Shown: positions 5,309 to 11,280 of the stretch, piece after piece
Layout: each line of letters opens with the position of its first letter
Position numbering within the stretch: the stretch's first letter is position 1
Assembly: GCA_020723365.1 (NCBI GenBank)
Contig: DYJB01000085.1
Span: forward strand, 1 to 11,280
DNA: 11,280 bases
Direction of reading: 5' to 3'
From: Candidatus Aquidulcis sp.
Lineage (GTDB): Bacteria > Chloroflexota > Anaerolineae > Anaerolineales > E44-bin32
The notes under the pieces: model-generated
What the model was told of the DNA's origin: nothing
Seen by the model: the letters and a program-made list of their open reading frames with translations, nothing else
Databases searched by the model: none
Program-made: the position numbers and the translations under genes

Positions 5309-6439
5309 TCAGCGTCCCAGATGCATGGGCATGACGACGTGCAGGAAATCCTCGCGGCCGACGGGCTTGATGACGCCCGGCGACGAGGTGCTGTTGGTTT
5401 CCAGCGCCACGTTGGGCGTGTCGATGACGTTGAGCACCTCGACCAGGAAGCGCACATTGAAGGCGATGTCGATGGCCGAGCCGTCGACGGTGGCGTCGAC
5501 CATGGTCTCGTTCGATCCGGTTTCGGCCGCCGTGGCGGTGATCTCGACCTTGCCCGGTTCGAGCTGCGAGCCCGGGGCGACGTGCAGGCGGGCGGAATGG
5601 GCCGCCTCGCGGGCGAAGATGTCGGCCGCCTTGCAGGCCTTGAGGAAGGCGCTGGTCGAGAGCACGCTGCGCGTGCTGTAGGAGGTCGGGATGATGCTGC
5701 GGTAATCGGGGAAGGTGCCGTCGATAAGCTGCGACACCAGCTCGACGTTCTTCGAGCGGAAGATGGCCTGGCCGCGGTTGGGCGGCAGCGTCATCGTCAC
5801 CGTCTCCTCGCCGTCGGACAGAATGCGGCCGAGCTCCGCCAGGGCCCGGGCGGGGACGATAGCCTTGCTGGCGGGCACCTTCTCCGCCAGCTGCGCCGTG
5901 CGCACCGAGAGGCGGAAGCCGTCGGCGGCCGCCAGCGTCATCGTGTTGCCGCCCATCTCGATCAGCACGCCCGTCAGCACCGGGCGGGCATCGTCGGTGG
6001 AGGCCGCCAGCACCACCTGGCTGATCATCTGGCGCAGGTCTTCCACGTTGAGCGTCAGGCCGTTCTCGGCCTCGACGGTCGGGAAGGGGGGGAACTCCTG
6101 GGCATCGATGCACTTGATGTCGTTGTTGAAGGCCGCGCAGCGCACATTCAGCGTCAGCGTCCGCACCGCCAGCTCCATGCTGACCGTGTCATTGGGCAGG
6201 GCGTTGACCAGGTCGACGAAGGTGCGCGCCGGAACGGTGATGGCGCCTTCCTCGTCCACCTTGGCGCCGATCCAGCACGAAATGCCCAGCTCGAGGTTGG
6301 TGGCCGACAGGCGCAGCCGTCCGTGGTCGGTGGCCAGCAGGACGTTCCCCAGCACGGGCAACGTGCTGCGGGTGGCCACCGCCCGCGCCACGAGGCCGAG
6401 GCCGCGCGAGAGGTTCTCTTGCAGGCAGGAGACTTTCAT
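5309..6439 (-). CDS. dnaN: DNA polymerase III subunit beta (sliding clamp)
   Basis: The 376-aa protein is the ring-shaped dimeric clamp that tethers DNA polymerase III to the template. The start is taken at ATG 6439 (MKVSCLQENL), the usual beginning of DnaN, with GAGG at 6452-6449 and a 9-nt spacer. An in-frame ATG at 6448 abuts the GAGG and is unlikely. Family landmarks are LPVLGNVLL and the LRLSATNLELGISCW segment in domain 1, the EFPPFPTVE segment, ASTDDARPVLTGVLIE (start of domain 2), AAADGFRLSVR, the QLIDGTFPDYRSIIP segment, and the terminal VVMPMHLGR, whose MPM-hydrophobic motif is near the protein-binding cleft. Length is typical (360-380 aa). It has its own -10 (6477-6472) and terminator. 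Neither dnaA, recF nor gyrB is adjacent, unlike the classical dnaA-dnaN-recF arrangement. Confidence 0.95.
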   Translation of the reverse strand: MKVSCLQENLSRGLGLVARAVATRSTLPVLGNVLLATDHGRLRLSATNLELGISCWIGAKVDEEGAITVPARTFVDLVNALPNDTVSMELAVRTLTLNVRCAAFNNDIKCIDAQEFPPFPTVEAENGLTLNVEDLRQMISQVVLAASTDDARPVLTGVLIEMGGNTMTLAAADGFRLSVRTAQLAEKVPASKAIVPARALAELGRILSDGEETVTMTLPPNRGQAIFRSKNVELVSQLIDGTFPDYRSIIPTSYSTRSVLSTSAFLKACKAADIFAREAAHSARLHVAPGSQLEPGKVEITATAAETGSNETMVDATVDGSAIDIAFNVRFLVEVLNVIDTPNVALETNSTSSPGVIKPVGREDFLHVVMPMHLGR

Positions 6440-6471
6440 CGGGGACATCCTCGGTGAGAGTCGGTAGTCGA

Positions 6472-6477
6472 AGTATA
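6472..6477 (-). promoter_or_regulatory. Putative -10 element of dnaN
   Basis: TATACT on the - strand (6477 to 6472), one mismatch from TATAAT, preceded by TTG. Transcription would start near 6465, giving a leader of about 26 nt that contains the GAGG ribosome site. No clear -35 is visible. Confidence 0.5.
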
Positions 6478-6567
6478 CAACGGAAGGCGCGGGCAGGGCC
6501 CGGCGCAAACGTGTGTGCAGGAAGCGTGCCGCCCGGGAAGACTGACGCCTGGTGAAGCGGCATGGGC

Positions 6568-6573
6568 TACACT
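6568..6573 (+). promoter_or_regulatory. Putative -10 element of the GAF histidine kinase (leaderless)
   Basis: TACACT, two mismatches from TATAAT, ends 6 nt before ATG 6580. That is the usual distance from a -10 to the transcription start, so the mRNA would begin at the start codon itself. If the alternative ATG 6562 were used, this element would lie inside the coding sequence. Confidence 0.4.
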
Positions 6574-6579
6574 AGGCGC

Positions 6580-7827
6580 ATGGCCGAACCGCGCGCTGAC
6601 CACGACGATCTGCGCCGCATGGTTGTGCAGCTCTCGCGGCTGGTGGAAATCAGCGTGACGCTGAACGCCACCCTCGACCGCCCGGTGTTGCTGCGCTTCA
6701 TCGCCACCTCGGCCGCCGATGTCCTGGAAGCCGAGTCGGCCGTCATCCTGCTGGTCGATCCCAACACGCGGCGCCTGCAGCCCGTGGCCTCGACCGGATC
6801 GAGGCCGCCGGCCGAGGCGGCCGGCGCCGTGCCTCAGGAGGGCACGATCGCCGGGACAGTGCTGCGCGAGCGCCGGCACGTGATCCTCAACCAGGTCGAT
6901 GCCTCCCGCGCTCCGCTGGTGCGGGCGCCGGAGCTGCCGCGCCCGGAGGCACGCTCGCTGCTGGCCGTGCCGATCTTCAGTCGCCATGACGCCATCGGCG
7001 TTCTGGAGGTGGCCGACAAGCGCGGCGGCGCCTTCGACGAAAGCGATGCGCGCACGCTGGCCATCATCGCCTCGCAGGCCGGAGTCGCCATCCACAACGC
7101 CCGCCTGCTGCAGGACCTGCAGGAAGCCAACCGCGACCTCGGCCGGCTCGACAAGCTCAAGAGCGATTTCATCGCCGTCGCCTCCCACGAACTGCGCACA
7201 CCCCTGGGCGTCATCCTGGGCTATGCCGCCATCCTGCGCGAGGAGGCCGGCGGGGAAGGCTCCGAGCACGCCGAGGCGGTGCTCAGTTCGGCGCTGCGCC
7301 TGCGGGCGCTGATCGAGGATATGACCCACCTGCACCTGATGGGGGTGGCGCCCGAAAGCCTGATGCTGGAGGATGCCGACCTGTGCTCCGTCCTGACGCG
7401 GGCGTGCGAGTCGGTGGGCGAGATGCTGACGGCGAGCGAATCGAATCTCGCGCTGCGCCTGCCGGATGATCCCGTGCCGGCGTGGGTCGACGTAGCGCGC
7501 CTTGAACTGTCGCTGGCCAACCTGCTGAACAACGCCATCCGCTTCAGCGGTCCGCAGGCGCAGGTCGAGGCGGAGCTGGTGCGCCGCGGCTCGGAGGCCT
7601 GGCTGCGGATCAGGGATCGCGGCGTCGGCCTGGCAGCCGAGGATCTGGAGCGTGTCTTCGATCCTTTCTACCAGGTGGAGGACCACATGACGCGCCGGCA
7701 CGAGGGCCTGGGGCTGGGGCTCTCGATCGTGCGCGCCATCGCCGAAGCCCACGGCGGGCGGGCCTGGGCCGAGTCGCCTGGACCCGGGCAGGGCACGACC
7801 TTCACGTTGGCAATCCCCCTGCCGTGA
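6580..7827 (+). CDS. GAF-domain sensor histidine kinase (cytosolic)
   Basis: The 415-aa protein (421 aa from the alternative ATG 6562) senses a signal through a GAF domain and autophosphorylates on histidine to feed a response regulator. The GAF domain covers about residues 25-178 (SRLVEISVTLNATLD through FDESDARTLAIIASQAGVAI). A short helix (LLQDLQEANRDLGRLDKLK) leads to the HisKA H-box AVASHELRTPLGVILG with phospho-acceptor H203. The HATPase_c domain shows the N-box NLLNNAIRF (about 313-321), G1 RDRGVGL, the F-box FDPFYQVED and G2 GLGLGLSIVR. There is no membrane segment. No response regulator is next to it, so it is an orphan kinase. ATG 6580 is preferred because the -10 at 6568 fits a leaderless transcript; ATG 6562 has only a GGTGAAG-like site. 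Its last 26 bp overlap the end of the convergent MFS gene. Confidence 0.9.
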   Translation: MAEPRADHDDLRRMVVQLSRLVEISVTLNATLDRPVLLRFIATSAADVLEAESAVILLVDPNTRRLQPVASTGSRPPAEAAGAVPQEGTIAGTVLRERRHVILNQVDASRAPLVRAPELPRPEARSLLAVPIFSRHDAIGVLEVADKRGGAFDESDARTLAIIASQAGVAIHNARLLQDLQEANRDLGRLDKLKSDFIAVASHELRTPLGVILGYAAILREEAGGEGSEHAEAVLSSALRLRALIEDMTHLHLMGVAPESLMLEDADLCSVLTRACESVGEMLTASESNLALRLPDDPVPAWVDVARLELSLANLLNNAIRFSGPQAQVEAELVRRGSEAWLRIRDRGVGLAAEDLERVFDPFYQVEDHMTRRHEGLGLGLSIVRAIAEAHGGRAWAESPGPGQGTTFTLAIPLP

Positions 7828-9088
7828 CCTCCGGCCGCGCCTCGGGGACACGCGTGATCGCCAGCGTGCCCAGCAGGAAGGCCGCCATCGTCAAGGCGTA
7901 CAGCGCCAGGTAGCCGGCGGACGGGCTGCCCAGCAGGCGGTTGAGCGGGTCGATCAGCATGCCGCCCATCAACCGGGCCAGGCCGCTGCCTCCGGCCGTG
8001 GCGATGTTGGCGATCCCCAGGTAGCGCGCCGCTTCCCCTGCCGGGACCAGATCGGTCACCAGCGCCCAGTTGGCGCTCAGGAAGACGCCCACACCCAGGC
8101 CGATGAGCGCTCCGGCGGCCGTGATCAAGCCCGGCGTGCGCACGATCAGCACCATGCCGGTGCCGGCGGCGGCGATCAGGCCGGAGGTTGCCACGAGCGG
8201 TTTGCGGCCAACTCGGTCCGCCAGCCAGCCGGACGGCAGCGTCACCATCAGCAGCACCAGCCCGATGACGGTCGACATGTTGCCGACGAATTGCTGTGCC
8301 TCGGCCTCGGCCATCCGCACGACGTCGATCAGGTAGAAGAGCAGGAAGGTATTGAGGGCGATGAAGCCGCCCCAGAAGAGCAGGCGGTTGGCGAACCACC
8401 AGGCGAAGGCCGGGTGCGCCTTCCAGTCGACGGCGAAGGAGGCGCTCAGGGTGCGCAGCCCCGGAGCGGCGGGGATGGGGACCTCAGGCGTCCTGCGATC
8501 ACGCGCCGCCGCCAGCGTCAGGAGCAGTGCCAGCGCGAACAGCCCGGCCGCGAAGCTGACGGCGCCCATCACGCTGCCGGCCGCCACCAGCCGGCCGGAT
8601 ACCTGCCGCCCAAGGACGAAGGCCAGGATGTCGAAGGCCGCTTTCAGCCCGGAGGCGGCGCCGCGTTGCCCGGGAGGCACCTGGTCGGGGATCAACGCCT
8701 GCCACGGGCCCTGCACCGTATTCGAGGCGAGCTGAATGAACAACACGCCGGCGACGACCACCGCGAACGTCGGCGCCAGGGCGATGGCATACAGGCAGGC
8801 GGCTACCAGAGCCGTGCCGGCGATGAAGTAGGGCGCCCGCCGGCCCCACCGGCTGCGCGTCCGGTCCGACCAGGCGCCGACAATCGGTTGCCACAGCACG
8901 GCCACGACCAGACCGGCAAACGTCGTGAAGCCGAGAGCCGTATTCTTCTGCTCTGGGACCAGCTCGAGCACCTTGTGGCCGAGCACTGCCGGCTCGAGCG
9001 TATTGGAGACCACGCCCAGGGCCAGCGAGAAGAGCGTCACGGCGGCCAGACGGTACCAGGGCAGCCGTGAGACGGTGCGGTCGTGCAT
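7802..9088 (-). CDS. Major facilitator superfamily transporter
   Basis: The 428-aa protein is a 12-helix secondary transporter of the cytoplasmic membrane. Hydrophobic helices run from about residue 10 to 415 with a cytosolic loop near the middle (about 198-225). MFS motif A occurs after TM2 as GAWSDRTRSRWGRRAP (about 71-86) and again in the C-terminal half as GWLADRVGRKP, the usual duplicated pattern. The longer SDRTRSRWGRRAPY form, with Arg/Trp between the Asp and Gly-Arg-Arg, resembles the SLC45/GPH sugar:cation symporter side of the superfamily, so a sugar or drug-like solute is possible but not shown. ATG 9088 has GGAGG at 9098-9094, 5 nt away. It lies 50 nt behind the metal-dependent hydrolase gene with no promoter or terminator visible between them, so they are probably co-transcribed. 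Confidence 0.88.
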   Translation of the reverse strand: MHDRTVSRLPWYRLAAVTLFSLALGVVSNTLEPAVLGHKVLELVPEQKNTALGFTTFAGLVVAVLWQPIVGAWSDRTRSRWGRRAPYFIAGTALVAACLYAIALAPTFAVVVAGVLFIQLASNTVQGPWQALIPDQVPPGQRGAASGLKAAFDILAFVLGRQVSGRLVAAGSVMGAVSFAAGLFALALLLTLAAARDRRTPEVPIPAAPGLRTLSASFAVDWKAHPAFAWWFANRLLFWGGFIALNTFLLFYLIDVVRMAEAEAQQFVGNMSTVIGLVLLMVTLPSGWLADRVGRKPLVATSGLIAAAGTGMVLIVRTPGLITAAGALIGLGVGVFLSANWALVTDLVPAGEAARYLGIANIATAGGSGLARLMGGMLIDPLNRLLGSPSAGYLALYALTMAAFLLGTLAITRVPEARPEVTAGGLPT

Positions 9089-9138
9089 CGGATCCTCCGC
9101 CTAGTGCGGGGAGAGGCGGGCGGGGAGCGCGGGGTGCG

Positions 9139-9822
9139 CTAGACGGACAGGCTCTGCCCGGGCTTGAGCACGTGCGGCACAGCCTGCGTCTCGGACCGCA
9201 CACGCGCCGCCCAGGCGTCCGGGTCCTGGGCGATCAGCCCCCAGGTGTTGTAGTGGATCGGGATGACGTGCGCCGGCCGGATCAGTTTGACGGCGCGCAG
9301 GGCATCGTCCGGCCCCATGGTGAAGTTGTCGCCGATCGGAAGTGCCGCCACCTCGATGCCCTCCTCGCCGATGAGCGCCATGTCGCCGAACAGGCCAGTG
9401 TCGCAGGCGAAGTACAGGCGATTGCCTGCGGGCAGCGTGATCAGGAAGCCGGCTGGATTGCCTCCGTAGGAACCGTCCGGGAGGGCCGAGCCGTGCATGG
9501 CCGGCGTCAGCTTGAGATAGCCGAAGGGATGAGCATGTCCGCCGCCCAGGTGCTGGGCGTGCGTCTGGACGCCCTGTTTGGAGAACCAGCCGGCGATCTC
9601 GGCGTTGCTGATGACGACAGCCTTCGTGCGCCTGGCGATCGCCAGGGCGTCGCCGACGTGATCGCCGTGCCCGTGTGACACCAGGATGAAATCCGCCGCC
9701 ACGGCCCCGGGCTTGACGGAGGCCGCCGGGTTGTCCGCCAGAAAGGGATCGATCAGCACGTGCTTGCCGGCGATTTCGAGGGCGAACGCGGCGTGGCCGA
9801 GCCAGGTCAGCGTGGTGGCCAT
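9139..9822 (-). CDS. UPF0173 metal-dependent hydrolase (metallo-beta-lactamase fold)
   Basis: The 227-aa protein matches the UPF0173/YtkL group of the metallo-beta-lactamase superfamily. Landmarks are TWLGHAAFALE at the N-terminus (H10), LIDPFLADNP (D25), the metal-binding HGHGDH (residues 50-55), a His-rich stretch (HLGGGHAHPFGY), TPAMHGSALPDG, CDTGLFGDM, the acidic IGDNFTMGPDDA and PIHYNTWG near the C-terminus, the last supplying a metal-binding His. Length fits the family (about 225 aa). It is cytosolic, and its substrate is unknown; phosphodiester or lactone bonds are typical of the fold. The start at ATG 9822 is set by GGAGG at 9832-9828 with a 5-nt spacer. It leads a probable two-gene operon with the MFS transporter. 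Confidence 0.92.
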   Translation of the reverse strand: MATTLTWLGHAAFALEIAGKHVLIDPFLADNPAASVKPGAVAADFILVSHGHGDHVGDALAIARRTKAVVISNAEIAGWFSKQGVQTHAQHLGGGHAHPFGYLKLTPAMHGSALPDGSYGGNPAGFLITLPAGNRLYFACDTGLFGDMALIGEEGIEVAALPIGDNFTMGPDDALRAVKLIRPAHVIPIHYNTWGLIAQDPDAWAARVRSETQAVPHVLKPGQSLSV

Positions 9823-9850
9823 GGGAACCTCCGGTGGTGGCGGCGATTCA

Positions 9851-9856
9851 AGTATA
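9851..9856 (-). promoter_or_regulatory. Putative -10 element of the hydrolase-MFS operon
   Basis: TATACT on the - strand (9856 to 9851), the same hexamer as at dnaN. Transcription would start near 9844, giving a leader of about 22 nt that contains GGAGG. A -35 is not evident. Confidence 0.5.
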
Positions 9857-9874
9857 GGGCCGGGCGCAGTGACC

Positions 9875-9899
9875 TCCGAAGTTGCGGAGCGGCTTCGGA
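9875..9899 (-). other. Inverted repeat downstream of the two-TM protein gene
   Basis: TCCGAAG (9875-9881) and CTTCGGA (9893-9899) form a 7-bp stem with an 11-nt loop, 9 nt past the stop of the - strand gene. There is no T-run after it on the - strand, so it is only a weak terminator candidate. It sits about 19 bp upstream of the hydrolase -10. Confidence 0.35.
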
Positions 9900-9907
9900 A
9901 GTCGGGT

Positions 9908-10549
9908 CTAGGGGCTCCGGCCTTCGCCGGACGTCTCGCGCAGGATGTCGGCCGCGCCCATGCCGGGGGAACGGGGGCGGGATTGCTGGGCCATGCGCCA
10001 GGTCTCGAGGCGTCCGGAAAGCTGGCGGCTGAGTTCGATCCAGTCGGAGACGATGAAGACGAACCCCGTCCGATCGGGGCTGAGCAGCAGACGATGGAAG
10101 AACAGGCGCAGCAACCAGGGGCGCATGGGCAACCCGGCCAGGTCGACGGCCAGAGCGGTCATGCCGGCGAAGGGCGCCAGCAGGCGCCGTTCGCCGGGGC
10201 GGAGCGACTCGCGTGGGAAGGTCCGGGCGACGTCGACCGGCCGCGTGGCCTCGATGCGCCGGTAGGAGACCGCCAGCCGGATGATGGGTGTGCTCAGGCG
10301 CAGGTGGTCGCGCAGCGGCTGCACGTAGGCGGCCCGCGGAGCGAAGGTCGTGAAGAGGGCGAAGGCCAGCGAAACCACGCCGCCGGCCATCAGCCAGCCA
10401 TCGGCCGGCGGCTGCGGCCAGGCAAGCCATTGCAGGCTGACGGGGTACCACAGCCCGAGCAGCAGAATGGCCAGGGCGAAGGCTGCGCGCCGGGAGGTGC
10501 GCAAGGTGCGGCCGTAGAGCAGGAGGGGGAAGCGGCTGCCGGCATCCAT
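9908..10549 (-). CDS. Two-TM membrane protein of unknown function, possibly PH-like domain
   Basis: The 213-aa protein is not one I can name. The start is taken at ATG 10549, one base after the TAG of the upstream kinase gene (10553-10551), so translation is probably coupled. The longer open frame would overlap the kinase. Residues about 22-44 and 51-70 are hydrophobic and form two membrane helices. The rest is cytosolic and opens with AAYVQPLRDHLRLSTPIIRL and SYRRIEATRPV, which resembles the start of bacterial PH-like domains (bPH type) that follow paired helices in other membrane proteins. A hydrophobic AGLPMRPWLLRLFFHRLLL stretch and the SDWIELSRQLSGRLETWR segment come later. The PH-like call is inference. 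The pairing with a sensor kinase suggests envelope sensing or simply co-expression. Confidence 0.7.
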   Translation of the reverse strand: MDAGSRFPLLLYGRTLRTSRRAAFALAILLLGLWYPVSLQWLAWPQPPADGWLMAGGVVSLAFALFTTFAPRAAYVQPLRDHLRLSTPIIRLAVSYRRIEATRPVDVARTFPRESLRPGERRLLAPFAGMTALAVDLAGLPMRPWLLRLFFHRLLLSPDRTGFVFIVSDWIELSRQLSGRLETWRMAQQSRPRSPGMGAADILRETSGEGRSP

Positions 10550-10550
10550 G

Positions 10551-11280
10551 CTAGGTGGCGACCGGGAGGTTGAACCAGAAGGTGCTGCCCTTGCCCAATT
10601 CGCTGGTGACGCCCATCTCGCCCCCCTGCACTTCCACAAGCCTGCGGGTGACATTCAGCCCCAGGCCCCAGCCCTGCTGTTCGCGGACCGCCGGGTTCTC
10701 GGAGCGGAAGAACTGCGTGAACAGCCGCGCCTGATCCTCGGCGCTCATGCCGATGCCCGAATCGGCCACGGCGATATGGACCCGGCCGCCCTGGGCGCGA
10801 GCCTGGATACAGATCCGCCCGCCCTCCGGGGTGTACTTGCAGGCGTTGCTCAGCAGATTGGTGATGATCTGGACCAGTCGGGTGCGGTCGGCCAGCGCGG
10901 CGGGCAGGTCGGCCGGGAGGTCGAGGCTGAGCTGGTGGTGCCGGCTATCCACCTGGGGACGCATGGCGGCGACCGTTTCCTGCACGTAGCGCGCCACCGG
11001 CACGGGGGAGAGCTGAAGCTTGAGACGGCCGGTTTCGATACGCGAGATGTCGGAGAGATCCGAGACCAGCGCCGCCATCTGGTCGACGTTGTCGACGATC
11101 GTGTCCAGGAACTCGCGCGCCTGGCCGGAGACCGGGCCGGTGAGGCCCTGGCGGATCAGGTCGGCAAAGCCGCGGATGGACGTCATCGGGCTCTTGAGTT
11201 CGTGCGACACCAGCGAGACGAACTGCGACTTGGCCAGGTTGGCCTGCTGCACGGCCTGGTACAGGCGCGTGTTCTCGAGC
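10551..11280 (-). CDS. Sensor histidine kinase, 5' end outside window
   Basis: The frame is open to the right edge; only the HisKA and HATPase_c region is visible (about 242 codons). The visible part starts with LENTRLYQAVQQANLAKSQF, the usual linker between a GAF/PAS domain and HisKA, so a GAF or PAS sensor domain is probably encoded further right; a GTG at 11252 is unlikely to be the start. The H-box is LVSHELKSPMTSIRGFADLI, with the phospho-acceptor His codon at 11204-11202. DLSDISRIETGRL ends the dimerisation helices. The N-box QIITNLLSNACKYTPEGG, G1 VADSGIGMS, F-box FTQFFRSENP and G2 GWGLGLNVTRRLVE are all intact, so the kinase should be active. SP replaces the more common TP after the H-box. 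No response regulator is seen. The membrane-protein gene follows after 1 nt. Confidence 0.9.
   Translation of the reverse strand, partial: LENTRLYQAVQQANLAKSQFVSLVSHELKSPMTSIRGFADLIRQGLTGPVSGQAREFLDTIVDNVDQMAALVSDLSDISRIETGRLKLQLSPVPVARYVQETVAAMRPQVDSRHHQLSLDLPADLPAALADRTRLVQIITNLLSNACKYTPEGGRICIQARAQGGRVHIAVADSGIGMSAEDQARLFTQFFRSENPAVREQQGWGLGLNVTRRLVEVQGGEMGVTSELGKGSTFWFNLPVAT

Noticed and set aside
4396..5457. 353-codon open frame on the - strand, antisense to pcm
   Set aside because: It runs through two hairpin terminators and two gene ends and has shadow-like composition.
5321..6457. 378-codon open frame on the + strand, antisense to dnaN
   Set aside because: His/Arg/Gly/Gln-rich composition and no recognisable domain; dnaN on the other strand is unmistakable.
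9094..9111. Possible small hairpin between the hydrolase and MFS genes
   Set aside because: Only about four GC pairs, partly formed by the Shine-Dalgarno complement; too weak to call a terminator.
10550..10654. N-terminal extension of the two-TM protein to position 10654
   Set aside because: It lies inside the kinase coding sequence and has no ribosome site; ATG 10549 directly after the kinase stop is the simpler start.
1..11280. CRISPR array, insertion sequence, prophage, toxin-antitoxin or defence genes
   Set aside because: No direct-repeat arrays with spacers, transposase or integrase motifs, or terminal inverted repeats were seen; all genes are of housekeeping or common accessory type.

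Overview
This is an ordinary-looking bacterial chromosomal segment of high GC content. It carries eleven genes, nine of them complete. One gene runs off the right edge, and a small zinc-ribbon gene at the left edge may begin outside the window. The organism is most likely a member of the Chloroflexota (Anaerolineae-like). This is inference from style rather than a database match. The cues are a lipoprotein with Thr/Pro-rich linkers, GAF/HisKA histidine kinases with the LxNxRLYQAV-type linker, a small bacterial cytochrome-b5-like protein, and a sulfite-oxidase-like enzyme without an export signal. There are no insertion sequences, phage genes, CRISPR arrays, tRNAs or rRNAs.

Layout, left to right. 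Positions 1-2135 (+ strand) hold a small double-CxxC protein, then a 49-bp degenerate heptamer repeat, then a SAM methyltransferase with a C-terminal Trm112-like zinc ribbon. These are followed by a purine-type phosphoribosyltransferase and a cytochrome-b5-like heme protein 11 nt behind it. A strong hairpin terminator closes this block. Positions 2197-3684 (- strand) hold a DUF4139 lipoprotein, divergent from a cytosolic molybdopterin sulfite-oxidase-like enzyme (3803-4450, +). A hairpin terminator follows, and then pcm (protein-L-isoaspartate methyltransferase, 4546-5235, +). dnaN (sliding clamp, 5309-6439, -) converges on pcm with a terminator between them. A GAF histidine kinase (6580-7827, +) is divergent from dnaN. 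Its 3' end overlaps by 26 bp the 3' end of a 12-TM MFS transporter (7802-9088, -). The transporter lies 50 nt behind a UPF0173-type metal-dependent hydrolase (9139-9822, -). At the right edge a second histidine kinase (5' end missing) is followed after 1 nt by a two-TM protein with a possible PH-like domain (both -).

Regulation visible in the sequence: most transcription units start with a single recognisable -10 hexamer (TATAAT, TAGAAT, TATACT or TACACT) and a poor -35. Two genes without a Shine-Dalgarno sequence, the Trm112-type methyltransferase and the GAF kinase, have the -10 only 6-9 nt before the ATG, which suggests leaderless or nearly leaderless mRNAs. Most other first genes have GGAGG or GAGG 5-9 nt before the start. 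For several genes this places the start well inside the longest open frame.

No coherent new multi-gene system is evident. The items most worth a second look are the heptamer repeat, the leaderless pattern, the kinase plus membrane-protein pair, and the phosphoribosyltransferase plus b5-like pair.
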